A stretch of DNA of 64,000 bases from Clostridium sp. 12(A) (GTDB lineage: Bacteria > Bacillota > Clostridia > Lachnospirales > Lachnospiraceae): the NCBI GenBank assembly GCA_000526575.1, contig JAGI01000002.1, positions 1,922,001 to 1,986,000 on the forward strand. The letters run 5' to 3'. Below, one piece after another: positions 42,998 to 52,302 of this stretch (the stretch's first letter is position 1; the number at the start of each line of letters is the position of its first letter). The notes beneath the pieces were generated by a model. It was given only the letters and a program-made list of their open reading frames with translations, searched no databases and was not told where the DNA came from. The position numbers were made by a program, and so were the translations under genes.

Positions 42998-44092
42998 TTA
43001 AGCTTCGTCAGAATATACAGGACCATCTTCAATTTCATCCTGTGCCTGAAGTGCTTTGATGCTTAAACTGATCTTTTTCTCATCTTCGTTAAAATCAACG
43101 ACTCTTGCTTCGATTTCCTGACCAATTGCAAGTACATCAGATGGCTTCTCTACGTGCTCTCTGGAAATCTGAGATACATGAAGAAGTGCATCTACGCCTG
43201 GCTCTAACTCAACGAATGCGCCGAAGTCTGTCATACGAGCAACTCTTCCTGTTACCACATTGCCTACTGCATATTTCTCAGAAGCATCTTTCCATGGATT
43301 TGTCTCAGGGAACTTTAAGCTTAATGCGATCTTATCGCCGTTAATGTCTTTGATTAAAACTTTAACTTTCTCTCCAGCCTTGAATGCTTTTTTCGGGCTT
43401 TCTACTCTGCCCCAGCTCATCTCAGAGATATGAAGTAAACCGTCAGCACCGCCAAGATCGATGAATGCACCGAAATCAGTTACGTTCTTAATGGTTCCTT
43501 CTACAATATCACCGGTATGGATTCTGCTGAATAATTCTTTCTGTAATTCTGCTCTCTTAGCAACCATAAGCTGCTTTCTGTCGCCGATGATTCTTCTTCT
43601 CTTAGGATTGAATTCTGTAATGATGAATTCGATTTCTTTATCTGCATATTTAGATAAATCCTTCTCATAAGTATCAGAAACAAGGCTTGCAGGAATGAAT
43701 ACTCTTGCACCTTCTACAACAACGCTTAAACCGCCGTCAAGGACCTGTGCAACTTTTGCAGTTAATACTTCGTGGTTTTCGAATGCTTCTTCCAGCTTCT
43801 TGTTGCCTCTGTCTGCTGCAAGTCTCTTGTAGGATAAAGCAACCTGACCTTCACCATCGTTTACCTTAGTAACTTTGGCTTCCATCTCTTCTCCAACCTG
43901 TACAACGGTGGTAAGATTTAAATTCTGGTCATCCGTGTACTCGCTACGCGGGATGATGCCATCAGACTTGTAACCTATATTCAAGACGATTTCATCTTCT
44001 TTTACGTCGATGACTTTACCAGTGACGATCTCTCCTGTACGTATGGTTTTTAATGATTCTTCTAACATTTGTTCAAAACTTAACTCTGACAT
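42998..44092 (-). CDS. S1 RNA-binding-domain protein, ribosomal protein S1 homologue
   Basis: A 364-residue protein with four S1 domains, starting near residues 18, 105, 190 and 275. The third has the best consensus (GTIKNVTDFGAFIDLGGADG, then LLHISEMSW) and the fourth reads GRVARMTDFGAFVELEPGVD. It binds mRNA at the 30S subunit or in RNA turnover. Shorter than the six-domain proteobacterial S1, as usual in Firmicutes. Its start overlaps ispH by 20 bases, with GAGGAGG inside ispH. In several Clostridia the two are one fused protein. Confidence 0.92.
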   Translation of the reverse strand: MSELSFEQMLEESLKTIRTGEIVTGKVIDVKEDEIVLNIGYKSDGIIPRSEYTDDQNLNLTTVVQVGEEMEAKVTKVNDGEGQVALSYKRLAADRGNKKLEEAFENHEVLTAKVAQVLDGGLSVVVEGARVFIPASLVSDTYEKDLSKYADKEIEFIITEFNPKRRRIIGDRKQLMVAKRAELQKELFSRIHTGDIVEGTIKNVTDFGAFIDLGGADGLLHISEMSWGRVESPKKAFKAGEKVKVLIKDINGDKIALSLKFPETNPWKDASEKYAVGNVVTGRVARMTDFGAFVELEPGVDALLHVSQISREHVEKPSDVLAIGQEIEARVVDFNEDEKKISLSIKALQAQDEIEDGPVYSDEA

Positions 44093-44924
44093 TAGTATGA
44101 ACCTCCTCGATAATATGATTCGGGGTTGAAGCCCCGGCTGTAATACCTACGCTGCGCACAGAATTTACACAATCAGGATCTAAATCACCTAGTGTCTGGA
44201 TATAGTAAGTATTCTTACATTCCCTTCGGCATATCTCGTACAGCTTCTGGGTATTAGAACTGCTTTTTCCGCCTATGACAATCATGGCATCCACTTCTGA
44301 AGCTATCCGCTTTGCTTCCACTTGTCTTTCCTGTGTTGCATTGCAAATCGTATTTAAAACAAGTATATCATACCGCGTTTCAGAAATTTTTTCAACTAAA
44401 TCTTGAAATTTCTTGTAATTAAATGTCGTCTGTGATACAATACACAGCCTTTCTCCTTCGGTTAGAGGTAAAGCTTCCACTTGTTCGGGTGTTTCCACCA
44501 CTAGAGTATTTGCATTTCCCCAGCCTTTAATACCCTCTACTTCCGGATGCGATTCATTTCCAATAATTATCAGGCGTCTTCCGTCTTTATTCTGCTCCTG
44601 AGCGACCTTATGTATCTTCCTGACATAAGGGCAGGTGGCATCAATCACCTCAATGCCATTCTCTTCTAAGATCTCATAAATCTTTCTGCCAACGCCGTGG
44701 CTTCTTATGACCACCACACCATCTTTCAGCTTACGAAGCTCTTCTTCTGTTTCTATGACTTTTACGCCCTTTTCTTCTAAGTCCCTGACCACTTCTTCGT
44801 TATGAATGATGGGACCGTAGGTATAGATGGGCTTATCGTTTCGTTTTAGCTGTTCGTAGACCTGGTCAACGGCGCGCTTTACGCCGAAGCAGAATCCTGC
44901 TGATTTCGCAACTACCACTTCCAT
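44073..44924 (-). CDS. ispH: 4-hydroxy-3-methylbut-2-enyl diphosphate reductase
   Basis: A 283-residue iron-sulfur enzyme of the MEP isoprenoid pathway, forming IPP and DMAPP. Cluster cysteines are Cys12 (SAGFCFGVKRA), the Cys in DATCPYV and the one in NTICNATQERQ. The substrate motif SHPEVEG and the glutamate TTFNYKKF region are present. It overlaps the S1 gene and starts 2 bases after cmk, so cmk-ispH-S1 are translated as a unit. Confidence 0.95.
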   Translation of the reverse strand: MEVVVAKSAGFCFGVKRAVDQVYEQLKRNDKPIYTYGPIIHNEEVVRDLEEKGVKVIETEEELRKLKDGVVVIRSHGVGRKIYEILEENGIEVIDATCPYVRKIHKVAQEQNKDGRRLIIIGNESHPEVEGIKGWGNANTLVVETPEQVEALPLTEGERLCIVSQTTFNYKKFQDLVEKISETRYDILVLNTICNATQERQVEAKRIASEVDAMIVIGGKSSSNTQKLYEICRRECKNTYYIQTLGDLDPDCVNSVRSVGITAGASTPNHIIEEVHTNVRVKF

Positions 44925-44926
44925 GA

Positions 44927-45613
44927 CTACTTCTTCCCTTCTTTTTTTCGTTCAAGGAACAGCTCCAAAATACGATCCTCCACCTCTTTTTTTGTCATGT
45001 CAGAGGAATCCAAAAGAACGGCATCCTCTGCCTGTCTTAAAGGGGAATTTTCCCGGTTCATATCCCGGCTGTCTCTCTCTATAATATCTTTTTCTATGTC
45101 TTCCAGCGTGTATTGTCCCTGGTTTTCCTTTAGCTGTGCAAATCTTCTCTTTGCCCTCACCTTACTGCTTGCAGTGAGATAGATTTTTAAATCTGCCTCT
45201 GGGAGCACGCAGGTTCCTATATCTCTTCCGTCCATGATTACGCTTTCATTTCTGGCAAGCTCTTTTTGAAGTTCCACCAGTTTTTCTCTGACGGGCAGAT
45301 AAACGGAGGTAGCTGAGGCCATGTCACTGACTTCTCCGGTGCGGATCAGTCCGGAAACGTTTTCCCCGTTTAAAATCACCTGCTGTTCCCCGTTTTCGTA
45401 GGAAATGGTCACCTTTACGTCTTTTGCTGCCTTAAATATGGCGACTTCATCTGCCGGTGAAATGCCCATTCTTAAAAAATGAAGAGCCATGGCGCGGTAC
45501 ATTGCTCCTGTATCAACATAAACAAAATGAAGCTTTTCTGCTACTGACCTTGCAATGGTACTTTTTCCGGCACCAGCCGGACCATCTATGGCTATATTAT
45601 AAACCTCTTTCAT
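44927..45613 (-). CDS. cmk: Cytidylate kinase
   Basis: About 228 residues with P-loop GPAGAGKST (11-19), YVDTGAMYRA, MDGRDIGT and KRRFAQL, forming CDP/dCDP from CMP/dCMP. The ATG at 45613 overlaps the stop of the upstream flavoprotein gene by 4 bases. A longer frame would add a Cys/Arg-rich stretch with no homology. The cmk-ispH-S1 order is a well-known Clostridia arrangement. Confidence 0.95.
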   Translation of the reverse strand: MKEVYNIAIDGPAGAGKSTIARSVAEKLHFVYVDTGAMYRAMALHFLRMGISPADEVAIFKAAKDVKVTISYENGEQQVILNGENVSGLIRTGEVSDMASATSVYLPVREKLVELQKELARNESVIMDGRDIGTCVLPEADLKIYLTASSKVRAKRRFAQLKENQGQYTLEDIEKDIIERDSRDMNRENSPLRQAEDAVLLDSSDMTKKEVEDRILELFLERKKEGKK

Positions 45614-46866
45614 CCTTCGAACTTCTCCTCTCCTGCAGCATTCCCTGCTGCCCATCCGGTGGACCAGGCAATCTGTAAATTAAACCCTCCGGTCACTGCA
45701 TCAAGATCCAGTACTTCTCCTGCAAAATAAAGACCGGGAACCAGCTTTGATTCCATGGTAGAGGGATTTACCTCCTTTACGGAAACACCGCCCTGGGTGA
45801 TAATTGCCTCATTATAGGCACGAAGCCCGGATAAGGTAAGGGTAAATGCCTTGGTTATCTGAATGATTCTTTGGCGTTCTTCCTTTGTAATCTCATTGAC
45901 CTTTTTCTCCGGCGGTATCTGGCTTCTGTCAATCATAACAGGAACCAGCTTGGCGGGGTAGAGGTGATTCAAAGAGTTTTTAAACTGCTTATTGATAGCT
46001 TCTTCAAAATCCCGTAAAAGCCTGGTATCTAACTGCTCTTCGGTAAGTGCTGGCTTTAAATCAATGGATAAGGTAAGCGGACCTTTTTTTAATTCTTTGG
46101 CAGCATAGCTGCTGGCACTTAATAATACAGGGCCGCTGACGCCGTAATGGGTAAAGAGCATCTCCCCAAATTCCTGGTAAATGGTCTTTTTCCCTTTTAA
46201 CACTGTGGCCTCCACATTGCGAAGGGATAATCCCTGAAGCTCCTTTACCACCGGCTCCTCAACCACAAATGGAACGAGGGCTGGAGATATGGGCGTAACC
46301 GTATGGCCAGCTTCCTTGGCTAGCTCGTAGCCATCTCCAGTGGATCCGGTCAGGGGATAGGAATAGCCTCCGCAGGCTACAATCACGGAATCTCCCGTAA
46401 ACTGGACTTTCTTTCCTCCGCTATTTAAGAGAAGTCCGGTTATGGAACCGTTTTCTATGAGAAGCTTTTTCACCTCTGCGCGGTAGTGAATGGTGACCCC
46501 TAAATCCATCAGTCTTTGGTTCAAGACCCGGATAACATCAGAGGATTTGTCTGATGCAGGAAAGACCCGGTTTCCACGCTCGGTTTTAAGCGGACATCCA
46601 AGCTTTTCTAAAAGATCCATCATATCAAAATTGGTAAAACCGTAAAAACTGCTATATAAAAATTTGGCATTGGTCACAACGTTTCCAAACAATTCTTCGG
46701 TATCACAGGCATTGGTCACATTACAGCGGCCTTTTCCCGTGATAAAAACCTTTTTGCCAAGCTTTTCATTTTTCTCAAAAATGTGGACGGTACTGCCCTT
46801 CATGGCTGCTGCTATACCAGCCAGCATCCCTGCAGCGCCACCGCCCACGATTAAAACCGTATTCAT
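45610..46866 (-). CDS. NAD(P)/FAD-dependent oxidoreductase, HI0933/BaiN-like flavoprotein
   Basis: About 418 residues. The N-terminal FAD-binding motif is LIVGGGAAGMLAG. GKGRCNVTNA near residue 45 and the C-terminal LYFAGEVLDLDAVTGGFNLQ are typical of the HI0933 (YhiN/BaiN-like) family. The physiological substrate of most members is unknown; BaiN of Clostridium scindens acts in bile-acid dehydroxylation, but no bai genes are here. The ATG at 46866 has AGGAGG at 7 bases. Confidence 0.9.
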   Translation of the reverse strand: MNTVLIVGGGAAGMLAGIAAAMKGSTVHIFEKNEKLGKKVFITGKGRCNVTNACDTEELFGNVVTNAKFLYSSFYGFTNFDMMDLLEKLGCPLKTERGNRVFPASDKSSDVIRVLNQRLMDLGVTIHYRAEVKKLLIENGSITGLLLNSGGKKVQFTGDSVIVACGGYSYPLTGSTGDGYELAKEAGHTVTPISPALVPFVVEEPVVKELQGLSLRNVEATVLKGKKTIYQEFGEMLFTHYGVSGPVLLSASSYAAKELKKGPLTLSIDLKPALTEEQLDTRLLRDFEEAINKQFKNSLNHLYPAKLVPVMIDRSQIPPEKKVNEITKEERQRIIQITKAFTLTLSGLRAYNEAIITQGGVSVKEVNPSTMESKLVPGLYFAGEVLDLDAVTGGFNLQIAWSTGWAAGNAAGEEKFEG

Positions 46867-46899
46867 GCCGTATCCTCCTGGTTCATTCACTCCTTTTCT

Positions 46900-46928
46900 A
46901 CTTTACACGAAAAAAGAGGAAAATACAA
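46900..46928 (-). promoter_or_regulatory. Sigma-A promoter of the flavoprotein-cmk-ispH-S1 operon
   Basis: Minus strand TTGTAT (46928-46923), 17 bases, TAAAGT (46905-46900), 34 bases before the start codon. Confidence 0.7.
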
Positions 46929-46932
46929 GCGG

Positions 46933-48432
46933 TCACGGATTTTTCTTTGACTCCTTAATCTTTGCTTCCAGGGCTTCCACCACTGTTTTTAAGATCTTTA
47001 CTCTGGCATAATACTTACAGTTTCCTTCTACCACAATCCAGGGAGCATAGGTGGTTGAGGTACGCACAAGCATCTCATTGACTGCCTCCTCATACTCATC
47101 CCACTTCTCTCTGTTTCTCCAGTCTTCTTCCGTTATTTTCCACTGCTTTTGAGGATTTTCCTGGCGGGCCTTAAAGCGCCGCTCCTGCTCATCCTTATCA
47201 ATGTGAATCCAGAACTTTAACACCACAGCGCCTGCATTGCCTATGTGATTTTCCATCTCATTGATTTCCTGGTAAGCCTGCTTCCACTGATTTTCACTGC
47301 AAAAGCCTTCCACCCGTTCCACCAGAACACGTCCATACCAGGTGCGGTCAAAGATGGCGATGTGACCTGATTTAGGCATGTGATTCCAGAACCGCCAAAG
47401 GTAATGATGGACCCGCTCTAAATCGTTTGGCGCTGATGTGGGATATACCTTATAGCCTCTTGGGTCTAAATGACTGGTGAGGCGCCTGATAGCGCCGCCT
47501 TTTCCTGCTGCATCCCAGCCTTCAAAACCAAGGACCACGGGGATTTTTAACAGGTAGATCTGACTGTGAAGCTCATCTAAGCGCTCCTGAAGAACGTCAA
47601 TTTCTCTTTTATACTCTTCCTTTGTTAAGGTCTTTGTTAAATCAACTCCCGAGAGCACTCCATTTTGATACTCCTTCGTCCGGATAGGAACTTCCTTTTC
47701 CTTTCGTTCTCCGCGGATCAAACGAAGGTGGTATGCCTCCTCCAGACGGTCTGCCACATGGGTCATGATTTTTACGGCTGCATAATCTTTATCCGTGGCT
47801 TCGATAATGGTCCAGGGAGCATAGTCCATATCCGTATTTTCAAGCATCTCTTCACAGATGCCAAGAAACCGGTCATACTCCTTATTCCTTCTCCAGTCGT
47901 CTAAAGAAACTCTCCAGCTGGTACTTTTTGAGCTTTCCAGCTTCTGAAACCGGTCCTTCTGCTCTTTTTTAGAAATGTAGAGAAACAGCTTGATGATGAC
48001 CATGCCATCATCGGTCAGCTGTCGCTCAAAGGACTGGATATCCTTATATGCTCCCTCTATGGCGCAGGCTTCTATCTTCCCGTCAAACCGCTCCATGGTC
48101 ACCTGGCGGTACCAGCTCCTGTCAAAGAGGGCGATTCTTCCCTGGGCCGGAAGCTTGGTCCAGAAACGCCACAGAAACGGGCGCATCCGCTCCTCCTTGC
48201 TGGATTTGTCATTGGCATACACATCGAAGCCTCTTGGGTCAAGGGCCTGGATGAGATGATTGATCTGGGTGCCTTTCCCCGATGCTCCCATGCCTTCAAA
48301 TACAATGGAAACAGGGATGTTGGCATCCTTTAGCTTTCGCTGCAGCTCTCCTAACCGTTCACTTTGTTCCTTGATTTTATCCTTATATTCTCGTTTATCA
48401 ATGGTTTTAGACAAATCAATTTTCTCTAGCAT
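46933..48432 (-). CDS. pap: Two-domain polyphosphate kinase 2 (polyphosphate:AMP phosphotransferase)
   Basis: A 499-residue protein with two PPK2 domains. The first has FEGMGASGKGTQ and lid FDRSWYRQV; the second has FEGWDAAGKGG and FDRTWYGRV. Two-domain PPK2 proteins are usually AMP phosphotransferases (Pap, PPK2 class II), moving phosphate from polyphosphate to AMP to give ADP. Both P-loops and both aspartates look intact. Single gene with a ribosome site AGGAGGGA. Confidence 0.9.
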   Translation of the reverse strand: MLEKIDLSKTIDKREYKDKIKEQSERLGELQRKLKDANIPVSIVFEGMGASGKGTQINHLIQALDPRGFDVYANDKSSKEERMRPFLWRFWTKLPAQGRIALFDRSWYRQVTMERFDGKIEACAIEGAYKDIQSFERQLTDDGMVIIKLFLYISKKEQKDRFQKLESSKSTSWRVSLDDWRRNKEYDRFLGICEEMLENTDMDYAPWTIIEATDKDYAAVKIMTHVADRLEEAYHLRLIRGERKEKEVPIRTKEYQNGVLSGVDLTKTLTKEEYKREIDVLQERLDELHSQIYLLKIPVVLGFEGWDAAGKGGAIRRLTSHLDPRGYKVYPTSAPNDLERVHHYLWRFWNHMPKSGHIAIFDRTWYGRVLVERVEGFCSENQWKQAYQEINEMENHIGNAGAVVLKFWIHIDKDEQERRFKARQENPQKQWKITEEDWRNREKWDEYEEAVNEMLVRTSTTYAPWIVVEGNCKYYARVKILKTVVEALEAKIKESKKNP

Positions 48433-48457
48433 ACGCCATCCCTCCTGGATTAAGCCG

Positions 48458-49579
48458 TCATGCCTCCATGTGGGAAAATACCTTTGCCACTTCTGGCATG
48501 ACCTGACTGATCTTTATCATCTGCGGGCACTCTTTTTCACAGCGGTGGCATGCCTTACAGCTTTCCGCATTTATGGAAATGTTCCGGTATCCTTCCACAG
48601 CTTCTTTTTCTTTATGAGCAGCTGTCATATTGTATAGGGTGAAGATGTCTGGAATAGGAAGTCCAAAGGGGCAGGGAATGCAGTAGCGGCAGCCAGTGCA
48701 GCCTACCAGTGCCATGGAATCGTACACTTCCTTTGCCTTTTCATACATTACCTTTTCTTTATCCGTCACCATATGAACATGACTTCTATCCGCATAAGTC
48801 AAGTTTTCTTCTAACTGGGTTTCATCGCTCATTCCGCTTAGGAGCAGGCTGACTTCCGGCTGATCCCATAAAAAGTCCAGAGCATATTCCACACAGGTTT
48901 TATCCTCCGGGAAAATCTCTTTTACGTGGGCGGCCGGTGCTGCCAGCTTACCGCCTAAAAGCGGTTCCATGATAACCACGGCAAGTCCCTTAGAAGCGGC
49001 CTCTAATAAGCCTTTTTTGCCTGCCTGATGGGTCAGATCCACATAGTTATACTGAATCTGGCAGAAATCCCATCCATCATAATAATCTAGGATATCCTGA
49101 AATACATCATATGAATCATGGAAGGAAAAACCAAGATACTTAATCTTTCCCTGTTCTCTTGCCCGCTCCATCTTTTTTACAAGATCGAATTTTTTAACCG
49201 TATCTTCAAACCGGTCTCTGCTTAAGGCATGAAGCAGATAAAAATCAACGTGGTCTGTCTGAAGCTTATCTAACTGCTCGTCTAACACAGCTTCAAAGTC
49301 CTCTTCCTTTTGAAGCTTCCAGACAGGACATTTGGTAGCCAGATACGTCTTGTCCCGGTATCCGTCAAGAAGAGCCTTTCCAACAATCCGCTCGCTTTCT
49401 CCCTGGTGATAAGGATATGCGGTATCAATGTAATTGACTCCTTCGTCAATGGCATGGCGAATCATCTGAATGGCCCGTGTTTCATCCACCTGATCATGTT
49501 CCAATACGGGAAGTCTCATGGCTCCAAATCCAAGTGCTGATACTTTTAATCCTGTTTTTCCAAATTCACGATACTGCAT
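48458..49579 (-). CDS. Aldo-keto reductase with C-terminal ferredoxin-type domain
   Basis: About 373 residues. An AKR TIM barrel carries the catalytic Tyr region (YIDTAYPYHQGESE) and Lys (KTYLATKCPVW). The C-terminal 4Fe-4S part has CTGCRYCIPCPFGLP and CKACHRCEKECP, typical of electron-bifurcating or ferredoxin-linked anaerobic reductases. The ATG at 49579 has GGAGGG 5 bases upstream. Substrate not predictable. Confidence 0.92.
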   Translation of the reverse strand: MQYREFGKTGLKVSALGFGAMRLPVLEHDQVDETRAIQMIRHAIDEGVNYIDTAYPYHQGESERIVGKALLDGYRDKTYLATKCPVWKLQKEEDFEAVLDEQLDKLQTDHVDFYLLHALSRDRFEDTVKKFDLVKKMERAREQGKIKYLGFSFHDSYDVFQDILDYYDGWDFCQIQYNYVDLTHQAGKKGLLEAASKGLAVVIMEPLLGGKLAAPAAHVKEIFPEDKTCVEYALDFLWDQPEVSLLLSGMSDETQLEENLTYADRSHVHMVTDKEKVMYEKAKEVYDSMALVGCTGCRYCIPCPFGLPIPDIFTLYNMTAAHKEKEAVEGYRNISINAESCKACHRCEKECPQMIKISQVMPEVAKVFSHMEA

Positions 49580-49662
49580 AATTACCCTCCGCATGTGTAT
49601 TTAATACTGTAATTGTATCATATTCGACCTGACATAAAAATACTTTTCTGGAAAAAAAGAAA

Positions 49663-49699
49663 GACAGGAATCACAGCTTTATAGCTGTTCGTTCCTGTC
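49663..49699. terminator. Terminator after the aspartate kinase gene
   Basis: Outer arms GACAGGAA / TTCCTGTC plus inner ACAGCT / AGCTGT. T-rich tails follow on both strands; the longer one follows on the minus strand, serving lysC. Confidence 0.85.
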
Positions 49700-49706
49700 C
49701 CTTTTT

Positions 49707-51026
49707 TTATACTTCTGTCATAATAAAGATATCGTAGATTGCCTTGATGGCTTCCTCAAAATCTGCATTCTTTACACCGATAATAATATTCAGTTCACTG
49801 GAGCCCTGGTCAATCATCTTTACGTTGACCCTGGAATGAGCCAGTCCTGAGAAAATCCTTCCGGCAGTCCCTCTGGTCGCTTTCATTCCACGTCCGACCA
49901 CCGCGATTAAAGCAAGGTCTGATTCCATTTCAACAAAATCCGGTTCCACAGCCCGATGAATTCCTGCGATTACTGACTGCTCAAATTCTTCAAATTCGGA
50001 CTGATGAACAAAGATAGTCATGGTATCGATTCCAGAAGGCATATGCTCAAAGGAAACGCCGTACCGCTCAAATACCTCTAAAACCTTTCTCCCAAAGCCA
50101 ACCTCAGCATTCATCATGGCCTTTTCAATGTTAATGGAGCAGAACCCTTTTTTACCTGCAATGCCTGTAATGGTGTAATTGGGCTTTCTGCAGGTGCTTT
50201 CCACGATTAAGGTTCCCTTATCCTCCGGTTTATTGGTGTTTCGGATATTGATGGGGATGCCTTCTTTTCTTACTGGGAAAATGGCATCCTCATGAAGCAC
50301 GCTTGCTCCCATGTAAGCCAGTTCCCTGAGTTCTCTGTATGTAATGGTCTCAATGACCTCAGGATTTTTAATAATTCTTGGATCAGCCACCAGAAAACCA
50401 GATACATCGGTCCAGTTCTCATACATATCTGCATGAATGGCCTTTGCTACAATAGAACCTGTGATATCAGAGCCGCCTCTGGAAAAGGTCTTAATGGTCC
50501 CATCTTTTTTCGCTCCGTAAAAGCCGGGAATGACTGCCCTTTCTGTATGACCTAGACGCTCTCCCAGCTCCTTGTCTGTAAGGTCTGCTAAAAAGGCTCC
50601 ATCCTCATCAAAAAAGATAACGTCTGCTGCGTCGATAAATTCGTAGCCCAAATACTCTGCCATCACGAGGCCGTTTAAATATTCACCTCTGGAAGCCGCA
50701 TAATCCTTTCCGGCCTTTTTAAGGAAATTCTCTTCAATGGTGGAAAATTCAAAATCCAGGTTCAGGTTTAAATTAAGACCGTCAATGATCTCATCGTACC
50801 GTTCTCTGATCTTTTCCAAAATCTTTTTATAGCTTTTTCCCTGTGATGCTGCCTCGTAACACTGATACAGCATATCAGTTACTTTTTCGTCCTTGTCACT
50901 ACGCTTTCCAGGTGCGGAAGGTACCACATATCGCCTGCTTTTGTCTTCCCGAATGATATCTCCAACCTTTTTAAACTGCTTCGCGCTGGCCAAAGAGCTG
51001 CCTCCGAATTTCACAACTTTTTTCAT
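49707..51026 (-). CDS. Aspartate kinase
   Basis: A 439-residue kinase of the diaminopimelate/threonine/methionine pathway. It has KFGGSSLA at the start, SRGGSDITG in the amino-acid kinase fold and two C-terminal ACT domains (SINIEKAMM, and then VNVKMIDQGSSELNI). The ACT domains are where lysine or threonine feedback would act. No lysine riboswitch is visible in its short leader. Confidence 0.94.
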   Translation of the reverse strand: MKKVVKFGGSSLASAKQFKKVGDIIREDKSRRYVVPSAPGKRSDKDEKVTDMLYQCYEAASQGKSYKKILEKIRERYDEIIDGLNLNLNLDFEFSTIEENFLKKAGKDYAASRGEYLNGLVMAEYLGYEFIDAADVIFFDEDGAFLADLTDKELGERLGHTERAVIPGFYGAKKDGTIKTFSRGGSDITGSIVAKAIHADMYENWTDVSGFLVADPRIIKNPEVIETITYRELRELAYMGASVLHEDAIFPVRKEGIPINIRNTNKPEDKGTLIVESTCRKPNYTITGIAGKKGFCSINIEKAMMNAEVGFGRKVLEVFERYGVSFEHMPSGIDTMTIFVHQSEFEEFEQSVIAGIHRAVEPDFVEMESDLALIAVVGRGMKATRGTAGRIFSGLAHSRVNVKMIDQGSSELNIIIGVKNADFEEAIKAIYDIFIMTEV

Positions 51027-51074
51027 AGCGTCTCTCTCCTCTGATACAGGTTATTATCTGGATATTTAACGGAA

Positions 51075-51103
51075 ATAATATCCCAATTGCTTTCTGATGT
51101 CAA
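51075..51103 (-). promoter_or_regulatory. Sigma-A promoter of the aspartate kinase gene
   Basis: Minus strand TTGACA (51103-51098), 17 bases, TATTAT (51080-51075), 49 bases before the start codon. The leader is too short for a lysine riboswitch. Confidence 0.85.
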
Positions 51104-51170
51104 GCATTTTTCAAATATATTGCATAATTTTCCATTTTCATGTATAAATAATCCTTCAATGTCCTGGTTC

Positions 51171-51758
51171 TTAAGAAAGGTGTTCCAGTTCTGCGTTTAC
51201 ACGTTCCTCGCAGGAGCGCATGGCAAGTATGGTCTTCTCAAACAAATCTTCCAGGGTCCAGCCAAGAGCCTGTGCGCCGTCTGTAATCACATCTCTGGAG
51301 CAGCCGGCTGCAAACTTTTTATCTTTGAATTTTTTCTTTAAGCTTGATACCTCCATATCCATGACACTCTTAGAGGGGCGCATTCTGGCTGCAGCACCAA
51401 TGAGGCCCGTGAGTTCATCGGCAGCAAACAGTATCTTTTCCATCTCATGCTCTGGCTTTGTATCCACGCAGATACCGTAGCCATGGCTTACAATGGCATG
51501 GACAAGTTCCTCTTCTGCCCCGATTTCTGAGAGAAGCTCCGGAGCTTTTTTGCAGTGCTCCTCCGGGAATTCTTCAAAATCCACATCATGAAGAAGACCT
51601 GCAAGCCCCCAGAAATCTTCCTCTTCGGAATATCCCATTTCTTTTGCATACCACCGCATGACTCCTTCTACGGTCAGTCCGTGAAGCAGATGGAAGGGCT
51701 CCTTGTTATATTTCATAAGCAGTTTCAGTGCTTCTGGTCTTGTAATTGCTGTTTTCAT
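51171..51758 (-). CDS. HD-domain phosphohydrolase family protein
   Basis: A 195-residue protein with an HDIG-type core: HLLHGLTVEGVMRWYA, LLHDVDFEEFPEEH (metal His-Asp pair), and VSHGYGICVD. Such domains hydrolyse phosphate esters or nucleotides, often of small signalling molecules. Close relatives are annotated only as HDIG proteins. It lies 18 bases after the DUF523 gene. Substrate unknown. Confidence 0.85.
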   Translation of the reverse strand: MKTAITRPEALKLLMKYNKEPFHLLHGLTVEGVMRWYAKEMGYSEEEDFWGLAGLLHDVDFEEFPEEHCKKAPELLSEIGAEEELVHAIVSHGYGICVDTKPEHEMEKILFAADELTGLIGAAARMRPSKSVMDMEVSSLKKKFKDKKFAAGCSRDVITDGAQALGWTLEDLFEKTILAMRSCEERVNAELEHLS

Positions 51759-51776
51759 CCTATTCGTCTCCTTATC

Positions 51777-52238
51777 CTAACGTTCCGTGTTCTTTGTAAA
51801 TTCTTCCTGGATGTTACTCTCCCCTGTTACCTTAATTCCGTTCTCTTCTAAGAGCGCTGCTGTCATGCCGCTGCCGCCTGTCCTTGTTCCGGAAAACGTG
51901 CCGTCGTAAATGGTACCATGGCCGCAGGAAGGGCTTCGCTCTTTTAATATGGCCCGTTTGCAGCCGTAAAGCGTTCCGATTCTGAGGGTCTCTTTCGCGC
52001 CCCGTTTAAAATAATCTGTGACGTCCTGTCCCTGCTCATTTCTAACAGACCCATCTGCCTTCCTCTCTGCCGGCAGCCGGGGCGTCATTAAGCCTCCTAA
52101 CTGCTCCGGACAGACTGGAATCAGATTATAATGTTTCATCAGCGATACCACTTCTTCTCGTTTGCCGTTACCGCCGTCGTAGCGGCAATTCACTCCCAAA
52201 AGGCATGCGCTTACCAGTATGTTTTCCTTATTTTCCAC
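51777..52238 (-). CDS. DUF523 family protein (TudS-like desulfidase)
   Basis: About 153 residues with the DUF523 cysteines in VSACLLGVNCRYDGG, VCPEQLGGL and LKERSPSCGHG. Three cysteines of this pattern hold an iron-sulfur cluster in TudS, which removes sulfur from thiouracil. The GTG start at 52238 has AAAAGGAGG 8 bases upstream; a longer frame would start in the preceding gap without a ribosome site. Assignment as desulfidase is by family only. Confidence 0.85.
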   Translation of the reverse strand: MENKENILVSACLLGVNCRYDGGNGKREEVVSLMKHYNLIPVCPEQLGGLMTPRLPAERKADGSVRNEQGQDVTDYFKRGAKETLRIGTLYGCKRAILKERSPSCGHGTIYDGTFSGTRTGGSGMTAALLEENGIKVTGESNIQEEFTKNTER

Positions 52239-52302
52239 CTTTAAGCCTCCTTTTATAAGTCTTACTGTAGCAAAAAAAAGAAAGAGGTTCAATCCCTCCT
52301 TC

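Noticed and set aside
42998-44924. A single IspH-S1 fusion protein
   Set aside because: The genes are in different frames with a clear ispH stop at 44073 and an S1 ribosome site inside ispH.
51027-51170. Possible lysine riboswitch before the aspartate kinase gene
   Set aside because: The promoter at 51075-51103 leaves a leader of only about 40 bases, too short for the aptamer, and no conserved blocks are present.
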